From Larix kaempferi (lineage: Eukaryota; Streptophyta; Pinopsida; Pinales; Pinaceae), in NCBI GenBank assembly GCA_027924585.1, contig BSBM01000059.1, forward strand, positions 6,234,786 to 6,298,785: 64,000 bases of DNA. Direction: 5' to 3'. A program made the position numbers and the translations under genes. This document shows, piece by piece, positions 1 through 11,362 of this stretch. How positions within the stretch are numbered: position 1 is the first letter of the stretch; each line of letters starts with the position of its first letter. The notes beneath the pieces are model-generated. The model worked only from the letters and a program-made list of their open reading frames with translations, searched no databases and was not told the DNA's origin.

Positions 1-891
1 ATTACAAAATAGATAATGATCCATTTTTAATTATGCCAATACTTTTATTTGTATATTTTATAGATCTCTATTCAATCTCTTAACATCACAAAGAAAAATG
101 TAAAAAACACAAATTGCACAAGCATCACTGTTTAGTTCAAGATCATAATTTCTTCATCTTGCTAGATGACAATTACTGATAAATTACTAGTGACAGATCC
201 TTCTTATAACCCGATCTTGTTGACTCAATTATTTAGCATAAAAGGAATAAAAATAAGGCAATTGACCCAGTAGAATAAACAGATTCACCAACACAGGGAA
301 TTAGAGTAAAAGCCAAATTCATAGCGATCCACCAGTAGTAGAGTTCCTGGTAAAATATTAAGTAGCCAATCCATATCATCCGTTTTCTTAAGATCTTGAT
401 CCCATGACGGTTGATCTATCACCAGTGTATGTGCAAGTTGGAATCCTAGCATACTCCCCCACAATTATGATTGCTACCACTTGCCCCCATGACGAGAGGA
501 GACGTTCAAATACGTCCGTGTTACCAACGAACGAACAAACAAACGATTCACTGTCCACTGCCAACCTGCCCAGTATGCTTAAGGCATCCACCCAAGTCCA
601 TGTCACCAAAGCACAACACGTATTCACCAGATTCAACAACACGCCCACATTCCCCATCCGCATTCTACCATTCACATATTCCCCATAATTCCCTAGCTCA
701 CTTACCCTAATGGAACAATTGTACGGATATTGCGAGGGAAATAATACATTCCAATACTCCTACAAATGCACATGGAGGGTGACACAAGGCATGTTAATGA
801 CATGATACGATCACACGATGAACTCAAAGAGATGAGGTTACTGATAATAGGTTACACTTTGAGGTTAGATTACACAATGAGTGAGGTTTGT
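1..891. other. Intergenic DNA without a recognisable gene
   Basis: AT-rich sequence. Short open frames overlap on both strands around 390-710, but none has a recognisable domain, and the overlap in several frames argues against coding. Nothing else is supported. Confidence 0.5.
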
Positions 892-1771
892 GACCCCCCT
901 CATAGAGGTCAACAGAGGAAGTTTTAAACCCCCCTCGTAGACCCCTTCATAGAGACCTACAGGGACGATTTTGAACCCCCTTCATAGATACCTACAAGGG
1001 AAGTTGTGAACCCCCCTCATAATCCCCCTCATACAAACCTACAGGGACGGTTTGGAACCCCCCTAGTGGAGGACTATAGGGGCGGTTTCAAACCCCCCTC
1101 GCAGAGGCCTATAGGGGCGGTTGTGAACCCCCCTCGTATAGTCCTACAGGGGCGGTTTGGAACCCCCCTTGTAGAGGCCTATAGAGGCATTTTAGAACCC
1201 CCCTCGTAGAGGCTTATAGGGGCGAGTTTGAACCCCCCTCGTAGAGGCCTAGAGATGCATTTTGAAACCCCCCTCGTAGAGGCCTATAGGGGCGGTTTGG
1301 AACCCCCCTCGTAGATTCCTATAGGGGCGGTTTGTAACCCCCCTCGTAGATTCCTATAGGGGCGGTTTGGAAACCCCCTCGTAGAGGCCTATAGGGGCAG
1401 TTTGGAACCCCCCTCGTAGAGGCCTACAGAGGCGGTTTAAACCCCCCATGTAGAGACCTACAGGGGGGGTTCTGAATCCCCCTCGTCGCAAGCTATGGGG
1501 GCAATTAACAACCCCCCCATAACCACCTACAATATCAATTTAAAACCCCCCTCATAGACACCTATAGTGGTTGTTAAGAACCCCCCTCATAGACACCTAT
1601 AGTGGTTGTTAAGAATACCCCTCATAGAAACCTATAGTGGTTGTTAACATAGCAAGCTACGGGGGCAGTTTTAAAACCCCCTCATAGTTTTCTACAAGGT
1701 CAATTTAGAACCCCCCTCATAGCCACCTACAATATCAGTTTAGAACCCCCCCTATAGCTACCTCTATAGCC
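892..1771. repeat. C/G-run minisatellite, about 35-bp unit
   Basis: About 25 head-to-tail copies of a unit near 35 bp. Each copy has a run of five or six C, then a CTCGTAGAGGCCTATAG-like core, a GGGGCGG run and a TTTGGAA spacer. Central copies (about 1,050-1,440) are the most uniform. The edges drift to CTCATAGA and then to a shorter TATAGTGGTTGTTAAGAA variant near 1,560-1,640. The composition contrasts sharply with the AT-rich flanks. The small open frame at 1,006-1,209 is an artefact of the repeat. Confidence 0.93.
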
Positions 1772-1827
1772 ATAATAAATCATAATAAAATATATTTTAT
1801 TAAAAATACCAATATTTCAATATCAAT

Positions 1828-1898
1828 AGGGTACGGAGGAATCAAACCACCAACCTCCTGCTTGTAAGGCATACACTCTACCATTGAGCTAGCACCCT
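1828..1898 (-). tRNA. tRNA-Val(UAC)-like gene, probably a pseudogene
   Basis: The reverse strand folds as a 71-nt cloverleaf. The 7-bp acceptor stem (AGGGTGC with GTACCCT) has one G-U pair, the D stem is GCTC/GAGT, the anticodon loop is CTTACAA with anticodon UAC, and the T arm is GGTGG-TTTGATT-CCTCC. One mismatch in the anticodon stem (28-42) and a T-T mismatch in the T stem suggest decay. The D-arm and anticodon-loop style resembles bacterial or organellar tRNA-Val more than the plant cytosolic gene, so an old organellar insertion is possible. No genomic CCA is present. Confidence 0.6.
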
Positions 1899-2318
1899 TT
1901 AAGAGTTAGGGAGATGAGCAACATTAACACCCATATTGCATTATTTTTAAGTCTAAGAAAAGACAATAAGAATGTTCAGGAGATGATTGTAACAGGATAT
2001 ACACATGTACCCAAATATCTACAGATTATCATGCAAGAGCAACCTGCTCTTTGAAATCCTCACAAGGCATAAGAACTATAATTCCAAACTTTTCGATTGC
2101 TTACTAAAACAACAAAAATGCTGAAAAAAATTGCATACAATTTGCAGACACAAATTTCAATCATGTGATATGCATTTCATAACATAGTGCAGTTATTCTT
2201 ATTGTAGACATGACATATTGATGCAGTTGAGGAGCTCAATAGTTTGTGCATGGAAGGCCAATATTAAAGACGAATCATCTTCCTTGTTGGTCTCTTCAAG
2301 GATAAAGCTTACTTTCCA
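1899..2318. other. Intergenic DNA, nothing recognised
   Basis: AT-rich sequence between the tRNA-like gene and the RNase H relic. No open frame or repeat unit stands out. Confidence 0.5.
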
Positions 2319-2858
2319 TTGGAAGTTTCTCTTTTATCAAATATATCTATAATGACATTAGGAAGACTCCTAAAAATAAACCTGAGACAAATAGGGACAT
2401 CACATATTGACATATCTAGTGCAAGATGTTTCATTGACAGAACAAGTCAAGGAAATCCTGGGAGGTGTAGAGCTGGAAGTGCATTGTTTCTTTCACATTC
2501 CATTGGTTTCTCTTTCAAAGTTGGGGTATGGTAAGGGTTATGATAATTAAGCAGAAATGAAGGCCTTGGAAGCTCTGTTCAGAATTGTAGTGAAGAAAGG
2601 ATTGGCCTTTGGGTTTATGGATATTCAAAGTTGATAATTGAATGGGTATATATGTATCTTCAATCAGTTCTTGATGAGATAAAGCTTCCAATTGGGAGAT
2701 TCAAATTCATTTCCTTCACTCCTCTATATAGGGAACACAACATGCGGGCTAACAGTCTCTCAAAGCATGGTTCAGAAGCTTCTGAAAAATACATGGTTCT
2801 AGTAGGACACAGGGAGGTTCAGATGGTTCGACAATGGATGAGAGTTGTTTATGACTGA
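2319..2858 (+). pseudogene. LINE-type RNase H domain relic (RVT_3 class)
   Basis: The frame from 2,319 reaches FIDRTSQGNPGRCRAGSALF (from about 2,430), which matches the DGAxxGNPGxAGaG opening of plant non-LTR RNase H domains. The first catalytic Asp is kept. After a stop near 2,531 the similarity resumes in another frame as AEMKALEALFRIVVKKGL. After one more frameshift near 2,630 it continues as LIIEWVYMYLQSVLDEIKLP and ends in a REHNMRANSLSKHG motif, the conserved 'N..AD.LaK.G' end of this family. The gene is therefore broken in at least two places. No reverse transcriptase is found upstream. It is a dead 3' end of a LINE-like element. Confidence 0.72.
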
Positions 2859-3116
2859 CAGGCTAAATGGTTTCTGTATACATGTCTTGTTTCACTTGTG
2901 AAATGTAACCATTTGTCTCCTTGAAATATAAAGTTGAGATTTTTTCCTTGGAGAAAAAGGTAGCATTCTAATTCTTACATAAAGTTTCCAAGAAACGCAT
3001 GAATGAATGTCTCGTGTGATTTTCACCAGTCCCAAAGTATCAATCTGTATTCTCTATTCACAATAATGTCAAGCAGCCAAATAATCAAAGATAAAGAATG
3101 CATAGGTTGTGTTGTA

Positions 3117-3494
3117 GAATACAAGTGACTCACCAAAAGCCAACTGCTATATAAACTCATCAGTCTTGATAATTAGCCAATTATTTGGGGTAACTTTGGA
3201 AGCCGTTAAAAATTCAACAGCCTCTAACAAGCAATCAATACCCTATATGATACAAACATTTCACCATCTCCCACTTAACTGAGAGCCAATGCTTCAGGCA
3301 AGCACAAATACAAGTGACTCACCAAAAGCCAGCTGCTATATAAACTCATCAGTCTTGATAATTAGCCAATTATTTGGGGTAACTTTGGAAGCCATTAAAA
3401 ATTCAACAGCCTCTAACAAGCAATCAATACCCTATATGATACAAACATTTCACCATCTCCCACTTAACTGAGAGCCAATGCTTTTGGCAAGCAC
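3117..3494. repeat. Tandem duplication, two copies of 189 bp
   Basis: The segment starting ACAAGTGACTCACCAAAAGC at 3,121 recurs at 3,310, a period of 189. Only a few substitutions are visible (CCAACT/CCAGCT, GCCGTT/GCCATT, CTTCAG/CTTTTG). The small open frame at 3,289-3,471 lies inside the second copy and has no recognised homology. Confidence 0.92.
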
Positions 3495-4313
3495 AAATGG
3501 TACAGCTGATGAAAGGGCCTTCAGCTTTTGACATTTTGAGACTTCCTCTAATGGGGGAGATCGAGTAAAATGAACCCATAACCTACAAGTTGAAAGATCA
3601 ATCATCAGAATCTGATAGAGGTATCAAAGAACATAAAAAAAGAACTTAAGGAGAAAATAGCAGTGTTGCAAAATGAGCTGCTATGGTACCTATCGGTGGG
3701 TAAGGAAGTTGTTCTGGTGTAAGTGGAAGGAAGGCAGCACTCAGGTCAAAGGAGTGCGCTATGTATGCCCAAATAAATGTAGCGCTCACCACGCTTTCAT
3801 CTTTGTGCTACCCTGTATGCCCTAAGTTTATTAGTAGATAAATAGGAAAAAGAAGAGGGAAAGACAGGAGCAGAGCCATTAGCACTAGAAAGGGTGGTGG
3901 TTTATGTAGCTTCAGTAAGCAGATTCTAGCTCTGCCACCATAATCAAGCCTTTAGTCCCTGTACTCTTATGCACAGTTATGTCATTCTCTATATTTCTGG
4001 CGTGCAACCTAGTTATGTTTGTCTCAAAACATTTTATATGTTACTCAAAATAACTTGGCTCAATGATTCTCAAGAACACAAGACTTGGTCCTTCAAGAAA
4101 TGGTTTGCAAGCAGTCCTCTGCAATGTGGTCTTGATCCCTCCCTTTGGAAGCCAAACTGTTACTATTACAATCAACACCAAATGATATCCTCTAGATGAT
4201 GAAAAATTCACAGATCCTTGGACATGATAATTTTGTTAATTTGGGAGAAGTTTCAGTACCAAGATGAAGTACCAATGGCACAATCCTTTTCTTGTGTAAC
4301 CTTTTTAACATTT
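3495..4313. other. Intergenic DNA with one unsupported small ORF
   Basis: A 76-codon open frame at 3,969-4,199 on the plus strand has no recognised domain. The rest is featureless. It may be flank or deleted pol DNA of the neighbouring copia relic. Confidence 0.4.
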
Positions 4314-4990
4314 TTAGTCTCTTCTTTTTCCCTGTTTTATGAAATCTTGACTTCCTTGAATATCTGCAATTTCTTCATGAATGTGAGTGCCTGATTGTTC
4401 CATTTGACTGCCACTCTTTCTTTTCCAGACTTTGTTGGATTCCTTCTTGGACTTGTGTGAGACATTTTCTCTTGTCAATGGAAATTTTGATTTTCTGCAG
4501 GTTTGAGCTTTATGACCAAATGCATTGCACCTGTAACATCTTACTGTGTAGCAGAATCTTGCAATGTGTCCAATAAAGTTGCAACTCCGACATCTTATCA
4601 TGTTCTTGTCATTTCCATAATTTCTTCTCCTAATTTCCATAATTTCCATTCCTAATTGAGTCTTGAATTGCCTGATCTCCTCATATTGTCTTTTGGTGAT
4701 CTGCCTCAATTTATGAATTTATTGTAGTTCTTTTGTGAGTTCAGCCTCTCGATACACAATAACTTCATCAACTTCTTCAATCGTATGAGAGCAATCATCA
4801 CATTCTGAGTTATTACAGACAAAGTGTTCAGGAGAGCCTTTACCTTCATGGTTGATTGAGTTTTGCATCAAGTCTCTGATAGTAATGGCTTCAGTTTCCT
4901 ATCCTTCGGATGAGTACAGATCCTTTAGTTTGTCCCAAATCTATTTAGCTGAGACACATTGTCCTACCCTTTCTTTGACGGGATCATGTA
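4314..4990 (-). pseudogene. Copia-type gag relic with two zinc knuckles
   Basis: The 131-codon frame at 4,314-4,709 has two CX2CX4HX4C knuckles, at residues C40-C43-H48-C53 and C58-C61-H66-C71. This is the nucleocapsid signature of LTR-retrotransposon Gag. Upstream on the minus strand, toward 4,990, the same frame continues past several in-frame stops with an IWDKLKDLYSSEG motif, the UBN2 (copia Gag) core, followed by an acidic CDDC-containing linker. No protease, integrase or RT follows below 4,314, so only the Gag end of the element remains. Confidence 0.8.
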
Positions 4991-5096
4991 ATCCATCAAA
5001 TTAACCTTAAATCTCCATAAATAACTTTGTATCCTTGAATCAGGTAATCCGTCAGATTAACCTTAAATCCCCATAAATAACTTTGTATCCTTGTAG
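4984..5096. repeat. Tandem duplication, two copies of 56 bp
   Basis: AATCCATCAAATTAACC at 4,990 and AATCCGTCAGATTAACC at 5,046 start two near-identical copies with a period of 56. The duplication lies at the 5' end of the copia gag relic. Confidence 0.88.
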
Positions 5097-5340
5097 CTTG
5101 GTGGATTAGCTCAATCAGTTCAAACGTATTATTTCAAGGTAGAGTTCATCATGAAGTCTCCAGTTCTAATCAATCTAAGCCCCACAGGGTTACTCACTCT
5201 TATAGTGGTTGGCAGTTGAACCACCCTCCATCAAGATATTCCAGGGAAATGGGGGGTGCTAGTAAGGTTTTCCTTGGTTTTTAAAAGTGTTTGTGTGTGC
5301 ACACGCATATTATTTCCATCCCCAATCTGTGGTCCACTGA
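5097..5340 (+). mobile_element. SINE-like unit with a tRNA-related head
   Basis: GGTGGATTAGCTCAATCAG at about 5,101 resembles an RNA polymerase III box A. CAGTTCTAATCAA about 60 bp downstream resembles a degenerate box B (GGTTCGANNCC). A non-tRNA body follows, ending in a TG/CA-rich stretch near 5,300. This layout fits a tRNA-derived SINE. No clean poly-A/T tail or target duplication is evident, so the call is tentative. Confidence 0.38.
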
Positions 5341-7610
5341 AAAATTCAGTGGTATGATCTAGCCATTCCGAACATCCCTTCCCCTATTTCCGCAGTTCCA
5401 GAAAATCGTGCAACATAGACCATGACTGTGGGTGAAGCAATGAAAACCATTAAGTGTCATTTGGGGAATGCCCTGGACAAATAGGGCATGGTTGGGTGAT
5501 CTTGTAATAATCCCAACCAGCTGGAGATATTGTAACATCTAAGGCCAAAGAGAAAAATCTAGTGATGGGTATCTAACAGCTCAACCCAGAATCAAAGGTG
5601 TATATGTGCTGGAACAAACCAGTGCATGTAAAACTCATGTAAGGGGAACATGTCCCGAGGGTGTGGGAGGGTGTGCATTGTCAGACTGCCATGATGTCCT
5701 CTTCATCTCTGGCCAGGGTATCTATAATATGCTTAACCCCCCAATATATGGGCAAGAAAGAGAAATGACTAGTCTAGTAGGATTGGGACTGGATATGGTC
5801 CATAAGCTCTAGCATGTATGAGTGATCACCTCACTACAGGAAGACACATCTTAAGGTTTCAATATCATAAAAATCACAGCACTGACAAATTATATCTTCA
5901 TATGAGATATGGTAGTCAGTCGAAACCCGAGGCCAGTGGGAACAAACCCTCAACTGGCCAAGCAAGATCCTCGAATAGTATGCCTAGCGAGTGTAGTCAA
6001 GACAAACAATGGGGTTTCCCATTAGCTACAGAAAGTGCTCAGAGTGGATGACCATCTTAGGCTATTGAGAAAACACAAAGCAATCTCACTGACAAAATGA
6101 TTTGTAAGATTAGAAACGACCCTCTTAAGTCATATGAACAAGCACTTGTATACAAGTTTTCTTTGACCGAGCGCTAAAGCAAAAAAGAAACAGGGAACGC
6201 TACCTACAATATTGTGACGGTAAAAATTTAATGAGTGACAAAGGCAGCAAGGTCCATGGACAACTATCCATCACAAGTTGGCGAAAATTCAAACAAGTAA
6301 TGTGGCAAAGGTATTACCTGAGGAGTTATGCAAGAGCACTGCAAGTAAAAAGTTTATTTTTGAGATAGATGGTAGGACAAAATGCCATGGAGCGAAGCGA
6401 TTTCTACTGCTACATACTCAGTCTGAAGGTTTCTGATAATACTTAAGTGAATAGGTGAACTACACGTGTCAATCTAAAAGGGGTTGGATCTGTTCAAGAT
6501 TTGGAGTTCATGTAGGCTTATAGCAATCTAAGAATCTAAGTGTATGAATGGGGGGAAACAGAGGATTCTGAGGCATTCTGAGGACGAGAATGAATGTATT
6601 ACATCATCAATTAAAATCAACTACATCAAACATGTGATGACAATAGAACAACAAATTCAAGAAAGGTCAACAAATATGATATCCACAAAACTCTGCTTTA
6701 TATTATAAGACCATCCATGATACAAAAGTATAATATCAGACTTTACAAGCAGAGATGCTTTGAGTTGAGTCTTAAGAAGCATTATGCTGGACAAGTCTTG
6801 TTAGATCGCTCAAGACAACCATCTTGTTTTTCCAGGTTGTAGCTTGCTTGATGACTTATGTTAATACCACCAGTGAATTCGTAGATGAATTCCTATCTAT
6901 CGATCACAATGATTGACATTTTGGTTCCATAATGGTTATTATTTTGTTGCAATGGTTCATTTTCCGTATTGTTTTGTTGCAATGGTTCATCTTCCGTGCT
7001 ATTTTACATTCTGGACATTATGACAAGTTGGAGAAATACAATTAGGTCTGTGGCTTGGCTGTATCTGAGAGCCATGGGACTACAACTACAGTCATGGAAG
7101 AAACTATAACGACCATAAAAGTTAACTGGAAACTAGCAACCCACAACAAATTATTGATCAACAAAAAGGACCATATATCCAATTACTATCACCCAATTCA
7201 AGGCTCTACGATGCCACCAACTTTGTGGTCAGGACAAACTTTTGGGGGAATATATTTCAACTTGGAAACAAAATTTAAAAAAACTAAACTAAGGCAATAC
7301 GAGCTCCGTTTACACTGGCTCCTTTATGTGTGTACCATATTCTGTTTCTTAGCCTTAAATATGTACGATTGCAGGCATACCTCTAAAATCCACCATTGTT
7401 GGACATGCATAGTATTTCATCATTCTGAAGATATAGATTTGTTCTTTTGTCTATCAGTATTAAACCTGTTGATAGGTCATCTAACTCTATATGGAGAGTC
7501 GATATCAATCACAGTAGAACATGGAAACTTATACTTGCATAACTCTAATGGAAGGAATTATTCACAGAAAAATATATCTAGAGAAAAATGCCACACACGG
7601 GCAAAAAAAT
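5341..7610. other. Intergenic DNA; unsupported ORFs
   Basis: Plus-strand frames at 5,606-5,812, 5,818-6,051 and 7,055-7,672 (205 codons) have no recognised domain. The longest contains a hydrophobic stretch, no family motif, and runs into a short tandem repeat, so it is probably chance. A CAATGGTTCAT-TTTCCGT motif repeats near 6,950-6,990. Confidence 0.4.
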
Positions 7611-7770
7611 TCCAGGCAACAATAAAATCAAAGCCAATGAGTTCATATATCAGCTTATCTGGAACGGATTAATGACAAATGTCATGAAATTCCAGGCAAC
7701 AATAAAATCAGAGCCAATGAGTTCATATATCAGCTTATCTGGAACGTATTAATGACAAATGTCATGCATA
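7611..7770. repeat. Tandem duplication, two copies of 80 bp
   Basis: TCCAGGCAACAATAAAATCA begins at 7,611 and again at 7,691. The copies differ at two or three positions. Confidence 0.92.
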
Positions 7771-8366
7771 GGTATCCATAAATCAACATTACCCCATTTC
7801 AAAACAAACCATACATGGCATTCTTTTATGTCTAGTAAGAAATCTAGCCTGCAAACATCCATTTTGTAAAGCTTTTCATAATAAAAGTGTATTTATAAGT
7901 TAATATCATAGAAACCTCTTTGATTGTAAACATTCAAAGGGTAATAATCTGAACATGCACATAATGATGAATACCATACTGAAGACATGGTCTAGCAGAA
8001 ACATAACAATAACCACAGAGAAAGTAAAATGTAGATAGAAAACCTAGACAAACTGTGATAATTGACCCTTAAAACTGCATCTCTATATTTTACAAACAAA
8101 ATCTCACCCATGATAACAAACATGTATAACTTCAAATGAATATAAGCAATTTTAACCTAAGCAAGGATCCCATTTTACCCTTGAAAACAAATAATAATAA
8201 AGTCATCTAAAGAATAAGAGACATTCGGAATCAGGCAACATACATTTAAATGTATTGCAAACAAATCTCAAAATTGGAACCTTTCGAGAAAGAACAAAGG
8301 GCATGCCATAACATATTACTAGCATTGCACTATACTAAATGAAAATCTACCTTCATAAAAACTTAC
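7771..8366. other. AT-rich DNA, possibly intron of the ligase gene
   Basis: No open frame is supported. If the two DNA ligase exons at 8,367-8,785 belong to a live gene, this stretch is the start of the following intron on the minus strand. I could not find the next ligase exon below it in the window. Confidence 0.4.
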
Positions 8367-8785
8367 CTTCCAATAAAATCTACAATATCTGGAAACTTCC
8401 CAGTATTACACTCAGCATTCCGACTGTAAATCTCAACAGACTCATCTCCCATGTAGTGAATCTACCTCCACATATTTGGAAAAAATATTAAATCATCAGA
8501 ACTGTGAGTGAACTACAACATAACATAGATGGCCATCATCCCAAAAAATCTTACTCGTGCACGCTCCCCATCATACTTATACTCACAAGTAAATTTCATG
8601 TCCTGAAATTTATCCAAAATCTCCAAAACTCCTTTTGTAGGTTTGGCCAACATAGGACCAACAAGAACCCCCGAGGTAAATGTACAAACTTCAGGCAACT
8701 TGAAAACACCCACATCAAGCAAAGCAGGAACAATTTTATCATATATTGGCAAGACTGAGTATATTTGCTTGACTATCCTGCCAGC
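8367..8785 (-). CDS. LIG1: DNA ligase 1 (ATP-dependent), two consecutive exons
   Basis: Exon 8,555-8,785 (231 nt, 77 codons, phase 0 at both ends) encodes a DNA ligase I segment. It runs through IVKQIYSVLPIYDKIVPALL and VGPMLAKPTKGV to motif I, CEYKYDGERAR, with the adenylated Lys as residue 70 of the exon. The acceptor is AAG|G and the donor is CGA|GTAAGA. Exon 8,367-8,461 (95 nt) follows after a 93-nt intron with a GGTAG acceptor and encodes IHYMGDESVEIYSRNAECNT... up to GKFPDIVDFIG, with donor AG|GTAAGT. DNA ligase 1 seals Okazaki fragments and repair nicks in the nucleus and organelles. Both exons are free of stops and have canonical splice sites. The remaining exons were not found in the window. 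This could be a live gene with very long introns or an intron-containing fragment. Confidence 0.88.
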
Positions 8786-10135
8786 CTTCACATTAACATA
8801 TATAAAAATGAACAAGTTATTATTCAAATTCAATGCCAAATGTGATAGCTCATTATGCACTGACTTGAAATAAAAATTACCAATTCTCACAAGCCAAAAA
8901 TAAAAATGCACCAGGACAACATAGTTTCTCTGAATGATAAAATGCTTTCACTCTAGCGCTCCATGAACGCTCTACTCTGGTGCTCCATGATAATGTGCGC
9001 CTCAACATTCTACTCTAGTGCTCCATGAACCTTCTACAACTAACTCTCTATCTTTTAGGATTATCTGGCTATGGAATCAATAACCCAATTCAAATGACAA
9101 CAATCCTTATCATCCATTCATTAGATCACCACCAAACTTTCCTAAACTCTTCATCTTACCCCTACATCTCTCCATGTCCAATCTAAGTTTTCAGCATCTA
9201 CTGGGATTCTTCAGATTCATTTTTGTCACTTCAATTTTAGCTGGAACATTCATATTTTTTCCTATAGTTTAAAACTTTGAATCCATTGTGACCTTTCATC
9301 TTCCGTGGCATGCTCTCAGTCATGCAATCACCATTCCATGCTCCCCTAGTGCATCTATGGACTTAGCTATTTCAAATATACCCCTGCATCACATATCTAA
9401 TCATAAATATCAGTATAGAGATGCTTGACAACAAAAATCCATGCTCACAGGAAGAATACTTTTAATTGTTGCTGGCAAGGATCCCCATGCAACATGCGGG
9501 AAGGAATGCACAAAATGGAGTAAGTTGTGAATGATGAAACGAACTAAATGGTGAAGTACAAAGGAAAAAATTGAGAAATTTTAGTGTGGAGGGCGATGAT
9601 GAAAGGTGCCCATGTGTACAATTAATGTCACTCTAATGGGATGTGAGGGTGCCATGTCTCCATAATCAATATGGAGATGTAGCATATCCTCATGAGGTAG
9701 ATTGATATCACCAATGTGTGGACCTTTTAATTGAAGGATTCAATTGATAATAGAAAATTTAATACATTGGAAAACATGTAGGGTTATGATAATGTGGATA
9801 AGTTTATGAAAACACCTTGCCATAAGCAATGATCAAATATGAAAGGATAGTTCTAATTTCTACATTTCTTGGTCACTTTAAGTACACTATGTTCATTAAA
9901 GGAAGACAAGCTCCATATAAGAAACCCTTCTATCAACAGACAAATCAACAATTTGAATTGGTTCATAGGACAAATGCATAGTCTTTTAGGATGTTTATTG
10001 TTTAGCCATTGAATTCCCCAAAGTTGGCTTTATTCTTCAACATATAAAGTTGTCTTTATTCTTCAATTGATGATTCAGATGCTTAAAAATGTGTTTTGTT
10101 GCAACAATCTAAGTCTATGATGGTTTTCTTTGCAG
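8786..10135. other. Intergenic or intronic DNA
   Basis: No coding frame is supported. A short diverged direct repeat, CTCTAGCGCTCCATGAAC and relatives, occurs three times between about 8,950 and 9,032. The 3' part could be intron upstream of the SWIB exon. Confidence 0.4.
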
Positions 10136-10255
10136 GACCCACTAGTTAAAGGGAAGATAATTTGTGATGCTAAACTTCAAAAGCTTTTGTCCTGTGAGAA
10201 TTTTGTTGACATTCAAATGACAAAGTTGTTAGCTCCTCATTTTTTAAAAGGATAA
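10136..10255 (+). CDS. Terminal exon of a SWIB/MDM2-domain protein
   Basis: After a TTTCTTTGCAG acceptor, 40 codons including the TAA stop encode DPLVKGKIICDAKLQKLLSC, then ENFVDIQMTKLLAPHFLKG. This is the C-terminal half of a SWIB domain: DP..K..I.CD.KL..L, F....M.KLL..HF. In plant SWIB proteins an intron commonly interrupts the domain just before this DP. SWIB proteins act in chromatin remodelling or in organelle nucleoids. The exon is intact. The upstream exon (W-x-Y-I-K-x-x-x-L-Q) was not found within the window, so this is either the end of a gene with a long intron or an isolated exon copy. Confidence 0.82.
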   Translation, partial: DPLVKGKIICDAKLQKLLSCENFVDIQMTKLLAPHFLKG

Positions 10256-10889
10256 CACTACAAATGCTATGGCTACTTGGAACTGTTTAAATCAATTCTA
10301 TGACAAATTCATGAATATCAAGACATCCAAAAGATTTGTTTGGGATGTTGTACTATAACATTTCCTTTTGAGACATTAAACGATTCTAGCACTATGCAAT
10401 CATGATCTATGGTTGAGAGATTTGGAGGGCATTCAAATCAATATGCATGGATTATGGGTTCCTTTCTTGTGATGCTTGTCTAACTATGTTCTTTTTCTAG
10501 ACAATTATTAACCATTTGAATACTTTTCTTTTTCCAGGTGTTGTTTGACTGCATGTTTCCTATTCTTTTATGTTGTGATTACCAAATGCTTGGGTTTATC
10601 TCCTATGTTATAATTTATTCCAATGTTCTTGTGATTTTCATGTATAATGAAAAAAATTGAGATGGAATATTTTTCGAAGAAAATGCATCTTCTATTACAC
10701 TGAATATACAAGAAGATCACATCAAAGCGTAAATGCCTTTGGTTGATGTGATCTAGAAGCCTATATGCGTTTGGTTGATTGGAATAATGCACAAACAAAT
10801 TTTTTCCACCTGGCTTTTAGTTTACTCATATTGTCTTTTCTTCCAGAATTAACAAATAAAAAATATAGCCAAAGATTGTGAAGTGGCTT
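10256..10889. other. 3' flank of the SWIB exon; no gene
   Basis: AT-rich sequence. A 76-codon minus-strand frame at 10,568-10,798 has no recognised homology. A TTTGGTTGAT(T/G) motif repeats at about 10,738 and 10,769. Confidence 0.4.
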
Positions 10890-11362
10890 ACCTTGGTTTC
10901 CTGCAGGACCATGCCTCCTCAGGTGTGCCTCAGGTGTGACTTATTTCACTTCTCTGGTGGGACTCATGTTCAGCAAATAAACTGCTCTATGCACTGCTTC
11001 TGCCCAATATTTGTATGGAAGTGAGTTTCCTTGCAACATACTCTTCACCATCTCTACTAATGACCTTCTACTTCCTTCAACATCTTTGTTTGCCTCTAGG
11101 TTCATGCCTATTTTCTATCCAGAGAACTTCCGCGGGATTTATTTTCTACTGCAGCCTTATACATCTTGAATACATCAAATGCATTTATTTGGTTTTGTCT
11201 TCTTTTCTTTGCCAATACCACAACGTGCAAGGAAACTTTCATAAAAATATATGGATACCAACCCAGGTAAACTCTAAGAGGGATACACTCACTAAACTTG
11301 GCCAGATACAACCTCTCATAAACAGACATACCAAACAGTGTATTCAGAATTGTTTGGGTCAC
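10890..11362 (-). pseudogene. Copia integrase relic
   Basis: The minus-strand frame at 11,108-11,362 ends in KKRRQNQINAFDVFKMYKAAVEN, the 'K..AF..FK.fKa.vE' stretch that precedes the RTDNGGE motif in copia integrase. Below it, in another frame, the similarity continues as SLVEMVKSMLQGNSLPYKYW, then AEAVHRAVYLLNMSPTREV, a stop, and VTPEA. This is the classic copia 'R.iveMARsML...lP..fWaEAv..AvYllNrsPT..v...TPeE' block. The DNGGE segment between the two parts is degraded. No flanking RT or LTR was recognised. Confidence 0.83.

Noticed and set aside
388-710. Three overlapping open frames of 79-95 codons
   Set aside because: Overlap in three registers on two strands with no recognisable motif suggests chance.
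7055-7672. 205-codon plus-strand open frame
   Set aside because: No recognised domain, unremarkable composition for AT-rich chance reading, and it ends inside an 80-bp tandem repeat.
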